Assembly: GCA_945892985.1 (NCBI GenBank)
Contig: CAMDDU010000072.1
Span: 1-16,095, forward strand
Reading direction: 5' to 3'
DNA: 16,095 nucleotides
From: CAITSH01 sp945892985
GTDB lineage: Bacteria > Pseudomonadota > Gammaproteobacteria > Burkholderiales > SG8-39
Part shown: positions 6,396 through 13,400 of the stretch, one piece after another
Layout: every line of letters starts with the position of its first letter
Numbering within the stretch: position 1 is the first letter of the stretch
Notes under the pieces: model-generated
What the model was told of the DNA's origin: nothing
The model's input: only the letters and a program-made list of their open reading frames with translations
Databases searched by the model: none
Made by a program: the position numbers and the translations under genes

Positions 6396-7043
6396 ATGGT
6401 CCAGACATCCCCGCTCGCCATACTTGGCGGCACATTCGACCCGATTCACACCGGACACCTGCGTTTTGCCGAAGAAGTGGCGACACTGCTCGAGATCGAC
6501 GAACTGCGCCTGGTACCGGCCGGCCAGCCACCGCACCGCAGTCCACCCTTGGTATCGCCGGAGCACCGCCTGGTGATGGCCCACCTTGCCACCTCGGGCA
6601 ACCCGATCCTGCGCGTCGACGGCCGCGAAGTACACCGCACCGAACCAAGCTACACCGTCATCACGCTCGAGGAGATTCGCGCCGAAATCGGCGACCGGCC
6701 GCTGTGCGTGCTGCTGGGTGCCGACGCATTTTTCGGACTGCCCTACTGGCACCGTTGGCAGGACATTTTCAAACTTGCCCATATTGTGGTCGCCAGCCGC
6801 CCCGGTTACGAGCTGACCTCGACCCTGCCCATGGGCTTGCAACCGATATGGGAGCAATCCTTCACCAGCCGAATCGGCGACCTTTCAACCAAGCCGGCCG
6901 GACTGATCTATCACCAGAAAATCACTTCGCTCGATATTTCCGCCAATCGCATCCGCGAATTAATCAAACAAGGCAAGAGCGCGCGTTACCTGCTGCCCGA
7001 GTCCGTGCTCGAATACATCAACAAAAACAACCTATACCGTTAG
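6396..7043 (+). CDS. nadD: Nicotinate-nucleotide adenylyltransferase NadD
   Basis: A 215-aa cytoplasmic enzyme that joins nicotinate mononucleotide and ATP to form deamido-NAD, a step in NAD synthesis. The nucleotidyltransferase N-terminus GGTFDPIHTGHLRFAEE contains the H18-x-G-H21 motif, and the C-terminal ISANRIRE (181-188) corresponds to the ISxTxIR nucleotide-binding motif. The length is normal. A TTG 24 nt upstream in the same frame is possible, but the ATG at 6396 gives the typical short N-terminus. The Shine-Dalgarno sequence is weak. It is the first gene of the nadD-rsfS-rlmH-maf-rng series, a common betaproteobacterial arrangement. Confidence 0.95.
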   Translation: MVQTSPLAILGGTFDPIHTGHLRFAEEVATLLEIDELRLVPAGQPPHRSPPLVSPEHRLVMAHLATSGNPILRVDGREVHRTEPSYTVITLEEIRAEIGDRPLCVLLGADAFFGLPYWHRWQDIFKLAHIVVASRPGYELTSTLPMGLQPIWEQSFTSRIGDLSTKPAGLIYHQKITSLDISANRIRELIKQGKSARYLLPESVLEYINKNNLYR

Positions 7044-7051
7044 GCCTGTTT

Positions 7052-7084
7052 AACACCAACACAACACCAACCCAACACCCATTC
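7052..7084 (+). repeat. 11-bp tandem repeat in the rsfS leader
   Basis: AACACCAACAC, AACACCAACCC and a degenerate AACACCCATTC lie head to tail in the 51-bp nadD-rsfS spacer, ending just before the rsfS start. The first unit matches unit 4 of the array before the bicupin gene at 10 of 11 bases, in the same orientation relative to the downstream gene. Confidence 0.75.
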
Positions 7085-7094
7085 AAGGCATCCA

Positions 7095-7583
7095 TTGGCC
7101 ACTTCCAAACCCAGCAGCATTCTGAAACTCCAAAACGCCGTCGTCGAGGCGCTTGAGGACATCAAGGCACGCGATATCGTCGTGCTCAAGGTCGAGCACC
7201 TCAGTTCCATGTTCGAACGCGTCATCATCGCCACGGCCGAGTCGACCCGCCAAGTCAACGCCCTGGCCAATAACGTCCAGGTCAAGCTCAAGGAACTGGG
7301 CGCCAAAGTGCACGGCATCGAAGGCACCGCGAGTGGTGAATGGGCGTTGGTTGATCTGGGCGATATTGTCGTTCACGTCATGCAACCGGCCGCGCGCGCA
7401 CTCTACAACCTCGAAGAGTTATGGGACCATCCAGCCGCGAAAGCGCGCAGCGCGGCGCCCAAAGCCCCGGCTAAACCAAAAGTCGCCAAGTCCAAACCTG
7501 CCCGACCTACCCGACCTACCACGGCCGCGGCAACGAAAAAGCGCAGCGCAGCGCCTAAAAAAGCCAGTCCGCGCAGAAAATGA
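7095..7583 (+). CDS. rsfS: Ribosomal silencing factor RsfS
   Basis: A 162-aa protein. Residues about 8-115 are the RsfS/Iojap domain, with the family pattern ALEDIKARDIVVLKV, ERVIIATAEST, GIEGTASGEWALVDLGDIVVHVM and YNLEELW. RsfS binds ribosomal protein uL14 on the large subunit and blocks subunit joining when nutrients are scarce. The start is taken as TTG at 7095, because no upstream in-frame ATG exists and AAGG lies about 7 nt before it. Residues about 116-162 form an Ala/Pro/Lys-rich basic tail beyond the usual 105-120-aa domain, with a small internal 9-bp repeat (CCCGACCTA twice). The tail is probably disordered. The stop overlaps rlmH as ATGA. Confidence 0.92.
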   Translation: MATSKPSSILKLQNAVVEALEDIKARDIVVLKVEHLSSMFERVIIATAESTRQVNALANNVQVKLKELGAKVHGIEGTASGEWALVDLGDIVVHVMQPAARALYNLEELWDHPAAKARSAAPKAPAKPKVAKSKPARPTRPTTAAATKKRSAAPKKASPRRK

Positions 7584-8050
7584 AACTCACCGTCGTCGCA
7601 GTCGGACACAAGATGCCCGGCTGGGTCGACGCGGCATTCGCCGATTACGCCAAGCGCCTGCCGCGAAATTTCGCTTTTGCCCTGGTCGAAGTCCGACCCG
7701 AAGCGCGCAGTTCCGGCAAAAGCGTTCCACAGTTGCTAAGCGCCGAGGCGGCGCGCATCGAGGCGGCCACCCCCCAGGGCGCGGCCCGCGTAGTGTGTGA
7801 TGAACATGGCGAAGACCTGACGACCATGCGCCTATCCGAAAAACTCAGGCACTGGCAAGATTCAGCCACCGATATCGCCATGCTCATAGGCGGCCCGGAT
7901 GGCCTCGCCAAATCGATCAAGGACAGCGCTCGCCTGAGTATCCGGCTGTCGAGTCTGACCTTGCCACACGGATTGGCCCGCGTGCTGCTCGTCGAGCAAA
8001 TCTACCGCGCCTGGTCGATTCTGCAAAGCCACCCCTACCATCGCGAGTAA
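7580..8050 (+). CDS. rlmH: 23S rRNA pseudouridine-1915 N3-methyltransferase RlmH
   Basis: A 156-aa SPOUT-class methyltransferase, exactly the family's usual size, which methylates pseudouridine 1915 in helix 69 of 23S rRNA on assembled ribosomes using SAM. The SAM-binding knot is visible as LIGGPDGL (102-109) and SLTLPHGLARVLLVEQIYRAW (125-145), and the C-terminus ends in the conserved HPYHRE. The ATG overlaps the rsfS stop by 4 bp, so the two genes are translationally coupled. Confidence 0.97.
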   Translation: MKLTVVAVGHKMPGWVDAAFADYAKRLPRNFAFALVEVRPEARSSGKSVPQLLSAEAARIEAATPQGAARVVCDEHGEDLTTMRLSEKLRHWQDSATDIAMLIGGPDGLAKSIKDSARLSIRLSSLTLPHGLARVLLVEQIYRAWSILQSHPYHRE

Positions 8051-8148
8051 GCGCAGAATCGGGAGTCGAGATTGGTAAATGATAAAAAGGAAAGGGCGAC
8101 CACCCCTGCGCAATACTGCGAGCACACCGCCAAGGGCGAATAAAGACC

Positions 8149-8219
8149 ATTCCCCATTCACTATTCCCTATTCACTATTCCCCATTCCCCATTCACTATT
8201 CCCCATTTCCCAATTCCCC
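8149..8219 (+). repeat. Ten-unit 7-bp tandem array ending at the maf start codon
   Basis: The units are ATTCCCC, ATTCACT, ATTCCCT, ATTCACT, ATTCCCC, ATTCCCC, ATTCACT, ATTCCCC, ATTTCCC and AATTCCCC, with the last base directly before the maf ATG (8220). The array replaces the place where a ribosome-binding site should be. The rest of the rlmH-maf spacer (8051-8148) shows nothing recognisable. Confidence 0.9.
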
Positions 8220-8825
8220 ATGCCCTTCCCCCACATCTATCTGGCCTCACGCAGCCCGCGGCGGCGCGAACTGCTGGCGCAGATCGGCGTGCACTACCAG
8301 ATGCTGCTCTTGCGCGAGCATCCCGGGCGCGGCGCGGATATCAACGAAGACCCGCTGCCCGGAGAACTGCCCGAGGTCTATGTCAGGCGCGTATGCGCGC
8401 TCAAAGTCGCCAGCGCCTGGCAGCGCGTCATTGAACGAAAGCTGGCACCGCACCCGGTGCTTGCGGCCGACACCACAGTGTGTGTCGGCGACGCGATCCT
8501 CGCCAAGCCAGCCGACGACGCCGATGCGGCGCGGATGCTGCGCTTGCTCTCGGGCCGGGAACACCGCGTACTGAGCGCGGTGGCGCTGCAATCTGGCGAC
8601 AGGCGTTTGCTAGCACTCAACGACAGCCAGGTGCGCTTCCGCGAGCTTGCCGACGCAGAGATCAGCGCGTACATCGCATCGGGCGAGCCCGCGGGAAAGG
8701 CCGGCGCTTACGGCATCCAGGGCCGCGCCGCGGCGTTCATCGCCACGCTACGCGGCAGCTATTCGGGCGTGATGGGCCTGCCGCTTTTTGAAACTGCCCA
8801 ATTGCTGAGGGAAATCCAGTCGTGA
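8220..8825 (+). CDS. maf: Maf family nucleoside-triphosphate pyrophosphatase
   Basis: A 201-aa cytoplasmic house-cleaning pyrophosphatase that hydrolyses non-canonical or excess NTPs. Family motifs are LASRSPRRRELL (8-19), AADTTV with catalytic-type D84, GEPAGKAGAYGIQG (155-168) and GSYSGVMGLPL (179-189); the last two fit the YhdE (dTTP/UTP) subgroup better than YceF. The frame stays open upstream to 8079, but that part is only the translated 7-bp repeat array, so the ATG at 8220 is the start. No Shine-Dalgarno sequence is visible. The stop overlaps the rng GTG start as GTGA. Confidence 0.93.
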   Translation: MPFPHIYLASRSPRRRELLAQIGVHYQMLLLREHPGRGADINEDPLPGELPEVYVRRVCALKVASAWQRVIERKLAPHPVLAADTTVCVGDAILAKPADDADAARMLRLLSGREHRVLSAVALQSGDRRLLALNDSQVRFRELADAEISAYIASGEPAGKAGAYGIQGRAAAFIATLRGSYSGVMGLPLFETAQLLREIQS

Positions 8826-10306
8826 GCGAAGACATTCTCATCAATGTGACGCCGCAGGAAACACGCGTTGCGATCATGCAAAGCGGCGTGGTGCAGGAGT
8901 TGCACATCGAGCGTGCCGCCAACCGCGGCCTTGTCGGCAATATTTACATGGGCAAGGTCGTACGCGTCCTGCCCGGGATGCAATCGGCGTTTGTCGACGT
9001 TGGTCTTGAACGCGCCGCTTTTTTGCATGTGGCAGACATCTGGGAGGAGCGGTCCCAGGCAGATCGCGACGAAACCGCCCATCGAAACGGCCCGCCAACC
9101 AGACCAATCGAAAAAATCCTTGCCGAAGGCCAGCCGCTGATGGTTCAGGTGGTCAAGGATCCGCTCGGTGCCAAGGGGGCGCGGCTGTCGACCCAGGTTT
9201 CCATCGCCGGTCGCATGCTCGTCTACCTGCCGCAGGATGCGCATATCGGCATTTCGCAAAAGATCGGCAACGAAGCGGAACGCGAGGCCCTGCGCACGCG
9301 GCTCCGGGAACTGATCCCGCCGGAGGAGAAGGGCGGCTTCATCATACGCACCATGGCCGAAACCGCCTGCCACGATGAGCTGGCAACCGATGTCGCCTAC
9401 CTGCGCCGGCTGTGGCAGGACATCCGCAAAGGCTCTCAATCGGCCCCCGCCCCTTCGCTGCTCTATCAGGATCTCTCGCTGGCGCAGCGCGTGCTGCGCG
9501 ACTTCGTCAACGATGCGACCGGATGCATCATGATCGATTCGCGCGAAAATTTTCAAAAACTGCAGGCATTTGCCGCCGACTACACGCAGGCGGCCTCGTC
9601 GCGCCTGGAACACTATTCGGGCGAGCGGCCGCTGTTTGACCTGTACAACGTCGAGGATGAGATCGAACGGGCGCTCGGACGCCGCGTCGACCTGAAATCA
9701 GGCGGCTATCTCATCATCGACCAGACTGAAGCGATGACCACGGTCGACGTCAACACCGGCGGTTACGTCGGCGTGCGCAATTTTGACGACACCATTTTCA
9801 AGACCAACCTCGAAGCGTCCCTGGTTATCGCGCGGCAACTGCGCCTGCGCAACCTTGGCGGCATCATCATCGTCGACTTCATCGACATGGACAACGAGGA
9901 GCATCGCAACGCCGTGCTGGCCGAACTGAACAAGGCCTTGTCGCGCGACCGCACCAAAATGACAGTGAGCGGCTTTACCGCGCTGGGGCTGGTGGAGATG
10001 ACGCGCAAGCGCACCCGCGAAAGTCTTGCCCACGTACTGTGCGAGCCCTGTGCCACCTGCGCCGGCCGCGGCGAAGTCAAAACTGCGCGCACCGTCTGTT
10101 ACGAAGTACTGCGTGAAATTTTGCGCGAATCGCGTCAGTTCAGCGCACGGGAGTTCCGCGTGCTGGCGGCGCCCGCAGTAATCAATTTTCTGCATGACGA
10201 GGAATCACAGTCGCTGGCCATGCTCGAGGATTTCATCGGCAAACCGGTTTCCATGCAGGCCGAGACGAGTTATGCCCAGGAGCAGTTCGATATCGTACTA
10301 ATGTAG
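8822..10306 (+). CDS. rng: Ribonuclease G
   Basis: A 494-aa single-strand endoribonuclease of the RNase E/G family, close to the E. coli RNase G length (489 aa) and without the long C-terminal scaffold of RNase E. It matures 16S rRNA 5' ends and cleaves some mRNAs. The S1 domain spans roughly residues 35-125 and contains an insert-like charged loop (76-97). The catalytic Mg-binding aspartates are D309 in TTVDVNTGG and D352 in IIIVDFIDMD. The Zn-link is C410-A-T-C413 in a CxxCxGxG setting. Translation starts at GTG (8822), overlapping the maf stop. Confidence 0.96.
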   Translation: MSEDILINVTPQETRVAIMQSGVVQELHIERAANRGLVGNIYMGKVVRVLPGMQSAFVDVGLERAAFLHVADIWEERSQADRDETAHRNGPPTRPIEKILAEGQPLMVQVVKDPLGAKGARLSTQVSIAGRMLVYLPQDAHIGISQKIGNEAEREALRTRLRELIPPEEKGGFIIRTMAETACHDELATDVAYLRRLWQDIRKGSQSAPAPSLLYQDLSLAQRVLRDFVNDATGCIMIDSRENFQKLQAFAADYTQAASSRLEHYSGERPLFDLYNVEDEIERALGRRVDLKSGGYLIIDQTEAMTTVDVNTGGYVGVRNFDDTIFKTNLEASLVIARQLRLRNLGGIIIVDFIDMDNEEHRNAVLAELNKALSRDRTKMTVSGFTALGLVEMTRKRTRESLAHVLCEPCATCAGRGEVKTARTVCYEVLREILRESRQFSAREFRVLAAPAVINFLHDEESQSLAMLEDFIGKPVSMQAETSYAQEQFDIVLM

Positions 10307-10343
10307 GACATGACGCAAGGCTATCGGACAGGCACGCGACAAC

Positions 10344-10736
10344 ATGGAAAAGCACGGCAAACTCAGCGACAAAGAAGCAGCACTGATTGCAATGGCAAAG
10401 CGCGAAATCGCCGCCAGCCGTAATGCGTCCGGCGCACAACCAACACCGCCCGCGCCGCCCGCGCAATCGGCCGGATCGGCGCCTCCGCCAAGACCCAGAC
10501 AGTCTGCATCACCGGCTCCCGCCGTGCCGGTCACCGCCAAGCTGTCAGCGGGCCCGACTCGCGTTGACGCTGCCCTGGGATTGGAAGAACAGATGGCACT
10601 GCTGATGGCCGAGGAGGCGACGAAAAACCGGCGTCGCCAAAAACGACTGCCGCTCTATCTGTTGATGATCCCGCTGGCTGTGCTTATCGCCGCCCTCATA
10701 GGGGTGTTGTTCACCACCTTACCGCGCTTGCGCTAA
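10344..10736 (+). CDS. Small single-pass membrane protein of unknown function
   Basis: A 130-aa protein not recognised as a known family. Residues 1-27 are a charged helical segment (MEKHGKLSDKEAALIAMAKR...), 31-66 a Pro/Ala/Ser-rich linker, 72-101 a charged segment with the basic run KNRRRQKR, and about 104-126 one strong hydrophobic helix followed by a short PRLR tail. This predicts a tail-anchored inner-membrane protein with its bulk in the cytoplasm. It starts 37 bp after rng and probably belongs to the same transcript. The Shine-Dalgarno sequence is weak. Its last 4 bp overlap the end of the convergent AhpD-like remnant. Confidence 0.7.
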   Translation: MEKHGKLSDKEAALIAMAKREIAASRNASGAQPTPPAPPAQSAGSAPPPRPRQSASPAPAVPVTAKLSAGPTRVDAALGLEEQMALLMAEEATKNRRRQKRLPLYLLMIPLAVLIAALIGVLFTTLPRLR

Positions 10737-11020
10737 GGCCCTTGGTCGGCGCCCTGCGCCAGCACATGATACTGGCACTGGTTGGCGGCCGAAATGGCGA
10801 CAACAATCATCGCGCGCTCGGCCTTGGAGAGGCCGCCGTCTTTTTCCATCAATGCATCGTGATAGGCGAAAAACGCGCGAAATTCTTCCGGCCGGCGTGC
10901 AAATGCAAGAAAAACATTCAGAACGAAACCGGATTTTTCCTGCACCGCCAGAATGCGCTCGCGGATGTCTGCGGCAAGGTCTTTGAGCTCGGGAAACGGA
11001 TAGCGGCTGACTGCAGTCAT
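10733..11020 (-). pseudogene. Truncated AhpD/carboxymuconolactone-decarboxylase-like protein
   Basis: A 95-aa frame whose first 80 residues read like the N-terminal half of peroxidase-related AhpD-fold proteins, normally about 180-200 aa: YPFPELKDLAADIRERI, KSGFVLNVFLAFARRPEEFRAFFAYHDALM, GGLSKAERAMIVVAISAANQCQY. In working members this block continues as a CxxC...H redox motif. Here C82 is kept, but H85 and Q89 stand where the second Cys and the His should be, and a stop follows six residues later. The rest of the protein is missing and its place is taken by the convergent membrane-protein gene. An in-frame ATG further upstream (11095) adds non-family sequence, so 11020 is used as start. A remnant is most likely; a functional short protein is not excluded. 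Confidence 0.65.
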
Positions 11021-11053
11021 ACGAATGGAATAAGTTGGTGGCAGAATGTGTTT

Positions 11054-11069
11054 GCTAGTGAATTCTAGC
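11054..11069. promoter_or_regulatory. Inverted repeat in the divergent spacer before the dienelactone hydrolase gene
   Basis: GCTAG (11054-11058) and CTAGC (11065-11069) are separated by TGAATT, giving a 16-bp dyad between the AhpD-like remnant and the dienelactone-hydrolase gene. CTAG is generally rare in proteobacterial DNA, so two copies in a dyad may mark an operator. No convincing promoter hexamers were found around it. Confidence 0.3.
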
Positions 11070-11121
11070 CCAATCACGTAGTACGCCATCCCCAAAAAAG
11101 CCCATCGCCCAGGAGAAATGC

Positions 11122-12021
11122 ATGAACGACCGCGCAGACCGCATTACAGGTTTCAATAACCCCGACATGGATAGCTTGATCACCGAAGTCAAATTCACCC
11201 GGCGCAGCTTCATCGCATCGAGCATCGCCACCGGTTTTGCCCTTTCGGCCGGCCCGGCCGTGGCGCAAACGGCGATCATCACCGCGGCCGATGGCCTGGA
11301 AACCGGCAGCGCGCAAATTCCAGTTGCCGGGGGCAACATCCCCACTTATTTCGCCGCGCCGAAAAAGGCTGGAAAGTACGCCACGATCCTCGTCGTCCCG
11401 GAAATTTTCGGCATGCACGAGTACCAGCGCGATATCTGCCGCCGCCTCGCTAAAGCAGGCTACTACGCCATCACCATGGATCCGTTCTTCCGCAGCGGCG
11501 ACCTGTCCAAGATCGCCGACATCAAGGAGGTCATAGGCAAAGCCAACTCCCTCGAAGACAAGGTCATGCTGGCCGACCTCGATGCCGTGGTCGCCTTTTT
11601 GGGCAAGCAGCCCAAGGTCAACGCCAAAAAGCTCGGCATCACCGGCATGTGCCGCGGTGGTCGCACCGTCTGGATGTACAGCGCACACAGCAAACAGGTC
11701 AAAGCGGGGGTCTCCTGGTACGGTGGCCTCAACCCGATGCCGCCGGCTATGCCCTTGACGCCGATGGATGTGGCCGACCAGTTGAACGCGCCGGTGCTGG
11801 GCCTCTACGGTGGCGCCGACTCAGGCATTCCGCAAACGATGGTGGATCGCATGAATGCCGGTCTACTCGCTTTTGGCAAGGACAAGCAGTCGATGATCCA
11901 CGTCTACCCTGACATGCCCCACGCCTTTCACGCCGACTATCGCCCGAGCTACCGCAAAGAAGCCGCAGAGGACGGATGGAAGCGCATGCTCGCCTGGTTC
12001 AAGAAGCACGGCGTGGCCTGA
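11122..12021 (+). CDS. Tat-exported dienelactone hydrolase family protein
   Basis: A 299-aa alpha/beta hydrolase of the dienelactone hydrolase family. The Cys-Asp-His triad is visible as C177 in GMCRGG, D233 in YGGADSG and H267 in MPHAFH; E94 in VPEIFG fits the glutamate that controls the nucleophile in DLH. The N-terminus carries a twin-arginine signal T26-R-R-S-F30 followed by a hydrophobic stretch and an AVAQ cleavage region near residue 48, so the enzyme should act folded in the periplasm, unlike classical cytoplasmic DLH of chlorocatechol pathways. About 25 residues precede the RR motif. AGGAGA lies 6 nt before the ATG. The real substrate is unknown, probably a small ester or lactone. 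A strong terminator follows directly. Confidence 0.9.
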   Translation: MNDRADRITGFNNPDMDSLITEVKFTRRSFIASSIATGFALSAGPAVAQTAIITAADGLETGSAQIPVAGGNIPTYFAAPKKAGKYATILVVPEIFGMHEYQRDICRRLAKAGYYAITMDPFFRSGDLSKIADIKEVIGKANSLEDKVMLADLDAVVAFLGKQPKVNAKKLGITGMCRGGRTVWMYSAHSKQVKAGVSWYGGLNPMPPAMPLTPMDVADQLNAPVLGLYGGADSGIPQTMVDRMNAGLLAFGKDKQSMIHVYPDMPHAFHADYRPSYRKEAAEDGWKRMLAWFKKHGVA

Positions 12022-12038
12022 AAGAAGCAGTTCGCATC

Positions 12039-12076
12039 AAGCAAAAAGGCGTCTTCGGACGCCTTTTTGCTTTTAG
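12039..12076 (+). terminator. Strong intrinsic terminator with UUCG loop
   Basis: AAGCAAAAAGGCGTC (12039-12053) and GACGCCTTTTTGCTT (12058-12072) form a 15-bp perfect stem closed by a TTCG tetraloop and followed by TT. The A/T-rich outer stem makes it usable in both directions. It ends the dienelactone-hydrolase transcript 17 bp after its stop. Confidence 0.93.
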
Positions 12077-12211
12077 GCCTTACGGTTTGCCATTCAAGGG
12101 GCATGCGCATGACGAATCATGAGCGCGTGCCCGCCCTCTCTTCGTTTTGCCAGCAAAGCCTCGTTTGGTGTCGCTACGGCCTGTCCCGTGCCCACCAAAG
12201 TACCGCGGCAT

Positions 12212-12245
12212 AAAAAAAGGCGGAGGAAAATAACCCCCGCCTTTT
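12212..12245 (-). terminator. Intrinsic terminator of the Bug-protein gene
   Basis: On the minus strand the stem AAAAGGCGG/CCGCC is followed by seven T residues (complement of the A-run 12212-12218). The plus-strand arms are AAAAGGCGG (12215-12223) and CCGCCTTTT (12237-12245). It starts about 24 bp after the stop of the solute-binding protein gene. The stretch between the two terminators (12077-12211) shows no gene. Confidence 0.88.
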
Positions 12246-12268
12246 CTTATCGCCAGACTCCGGCGGCT

Positions 12269-13243
12269 TTAGTCAGCATAGACCCCGGCTTTTTTGATCA
12301 ACGGACCCCATTTATCAATCTCAGCCTTGAGATGGTTGCGCAACGCATCGGGTGTCGCATCTTTTTGCGGCACTGGCTCGGTACCGAGCTTGGCAAGATT
12401 GGCCTTCAGATCCGGATCCCGCAGCGCCTCTTGCAGGGTTGCGACCAGCTTGTCGAGCACCGGCTTTGGCGTGCCTTTGGGGGCGTAGACGCCATGCCAT
12501 ACGCCTACCTCAAAGTCTTTGAGTCCCTGCTCCGCCAAAGTCGGGATGTCCTTTAGCGAGGCGACACGGGTCTTGGTCGTAACGCCGAAGGCCTTGACCT
12601 TGCCGCCCAATATCTGGCCGGTGGTGTTGGTCGTCTGGTCGCACATGAAGTCCACCTGTCCACCGAGCAAGTCATTCATCGCTGGTGCCGTGCCCTTGTA
12701 CGGCACGGTCGTGAAATCGGTCTGGATGGCACTCATAAAGAGCATACCGCAAAGATGTGAGGCGGCACCCAGACCGGCATTGGCATAAGAAATTTTTTCC
12801 TTGTTCGCCTTGATGTAAGTGAGGAACTCCTTGAAATCCTTGGCCGGAAAATTGCCGCGGGCAATGAGTGTCATCGGCACATCGGCGACGAGGCCGATAT
12901 ATTCAAAATCGTCCATCGTCTTGTACGGCAGCGTGCGATAAAGAGCCGGCGCAGTGGACATACCAATGTGATGCAGCAACACCGTGTATCCGTCGTGACC
13001 GGCCTTGGCGACGCGATTAACACCGATGGTCCCCCCTGCGCCACCGACGTTCTCAATGACCACCGTCTGCTTGAGTATTTTGGTCATCGCTTGCGCAAGG
13101 TTACGGCCAAGCGTGTCGGTCGGGCCGCCCGCGGCAAAGGGCACGACCATGGTGATCGACTTGGTCGGGTAGGTCTGTGCCTGGGCGCTGGCGGCAATGA
13201 CTAAGGCCAGCAGGGAAATAGATTTAAGAAAAAATCGAAACAT
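12269..13243 (-). CDS. Bug/TctC-family periplasmic solute-binding protein
   Basis: A 324-aa tripartite-tricarboxylate-transporter receptor (Bug family). It has a Sec signal peptide (MFRFFLKSISLLALVIAASA, cleavage near AQA-Q) and the family opening YPTKSITMVVPFAAGGPTDTLGR, then GGAGGTIGVNRVAKAGHDGYT (79-99), DFEYIGLV and the VPYKGTAPAMNDLLGGQVDFM block. Such proteins bind carboxylates, aromatic acids or other small ligands in the periplasm and often lack a linked TctAB permease, as here. The start at 13243 is chosen for its GGAGG box and signal peptide; an upstream in-frame start adds 11 residues that spoil the signal. Its promoter region holds a Fur-box-like sequence and a terminator follows. 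Substrate unknown. Confidence 0.93.
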   Translation of the reverse strand: MFRFFLKSISLLALVIAASAQAQTYPTKSITMVVPFAAGGPTDTLGRNLAQAMTKILKQTVVIENVGGAGGTIGVNRVAKAGHDGYTVLLHHIGMSTAPALYRTLPYKTMDDFEYIGLVADVPMTLIARGNFPAKDFKEFLTYIKANKEKISYANAGLGAASHLCGMLFMSAIQTDFTTVPYKGTAPAMNDLLGGQVDFMCDQTTNTTGQILGGKVKAFGVTTKTRVASLKDIPTLAEQGLKDFEVGVWHGVYAPKGTPKPVLDKLVATLQEALRDPDLKANLAKLGTEPVPQKDATPDALRNHLKAEIDKWGPLIKKAGVYAD

Positions 13244-13289
13244 GGTGATTCCTCCAAAGGGACTGCATCGAAACAACTGTGCCTACCCT

Positions 13290-13308
13290 GATAGTGATTA
13301 TCATTTTT
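13290..13308 (-). promoter_or_regulatory. Fur-box-like sequence upstream of the Bug-protein gene
   Basis: GATAGTGATTATCATTTTT; its reverse complement matches the classical 19-bp Fur consensus (GATAATGATAATCATTATC) at 16 of 19 positions, counted by eye. It lies 47 bp before the start codon, where TTGGTA (minus strand, 13311-13316) and TATCAG form a weak promoter with 17-bp spacing that it would cover. This suggests iron-dependent repression of the transport protein. Confidence 0.6.
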
Positions 13309-13359
13309 AATACCAATATCGCACTCGAAAAACGAGAAGCAACAGGTATATGTCCATTC

Positions 13360-13379
13360 TAGACCCCACAAGCGGTCTA
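13360..13379 (-). other. Inverted repeat after the beta-propeller gene
   Basis: TAGACC (13360-13365) and GGTCTA (13374-13379) with an 8-nt spacer, 22 bp beyond the stop of the beta-propeller gene. It could fold in its mRNA, but no T-run follows, so it is a weak terminator candidate at best. A smaller hairpin, CTCG-AAAAA-CGAG, lies at 13324-13336. Confidence 0.3.
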
Positions 13380-13400
13380 TGCACGCGGTCGCATCAATTC

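Noticed and set aside
5881..6648. 255-codon minus-strand frame over the spacer and nadD start
   Set aside because: It overlaps nadD and contains only Arg/Gly-rich low complexity and the translated 9-bp array.
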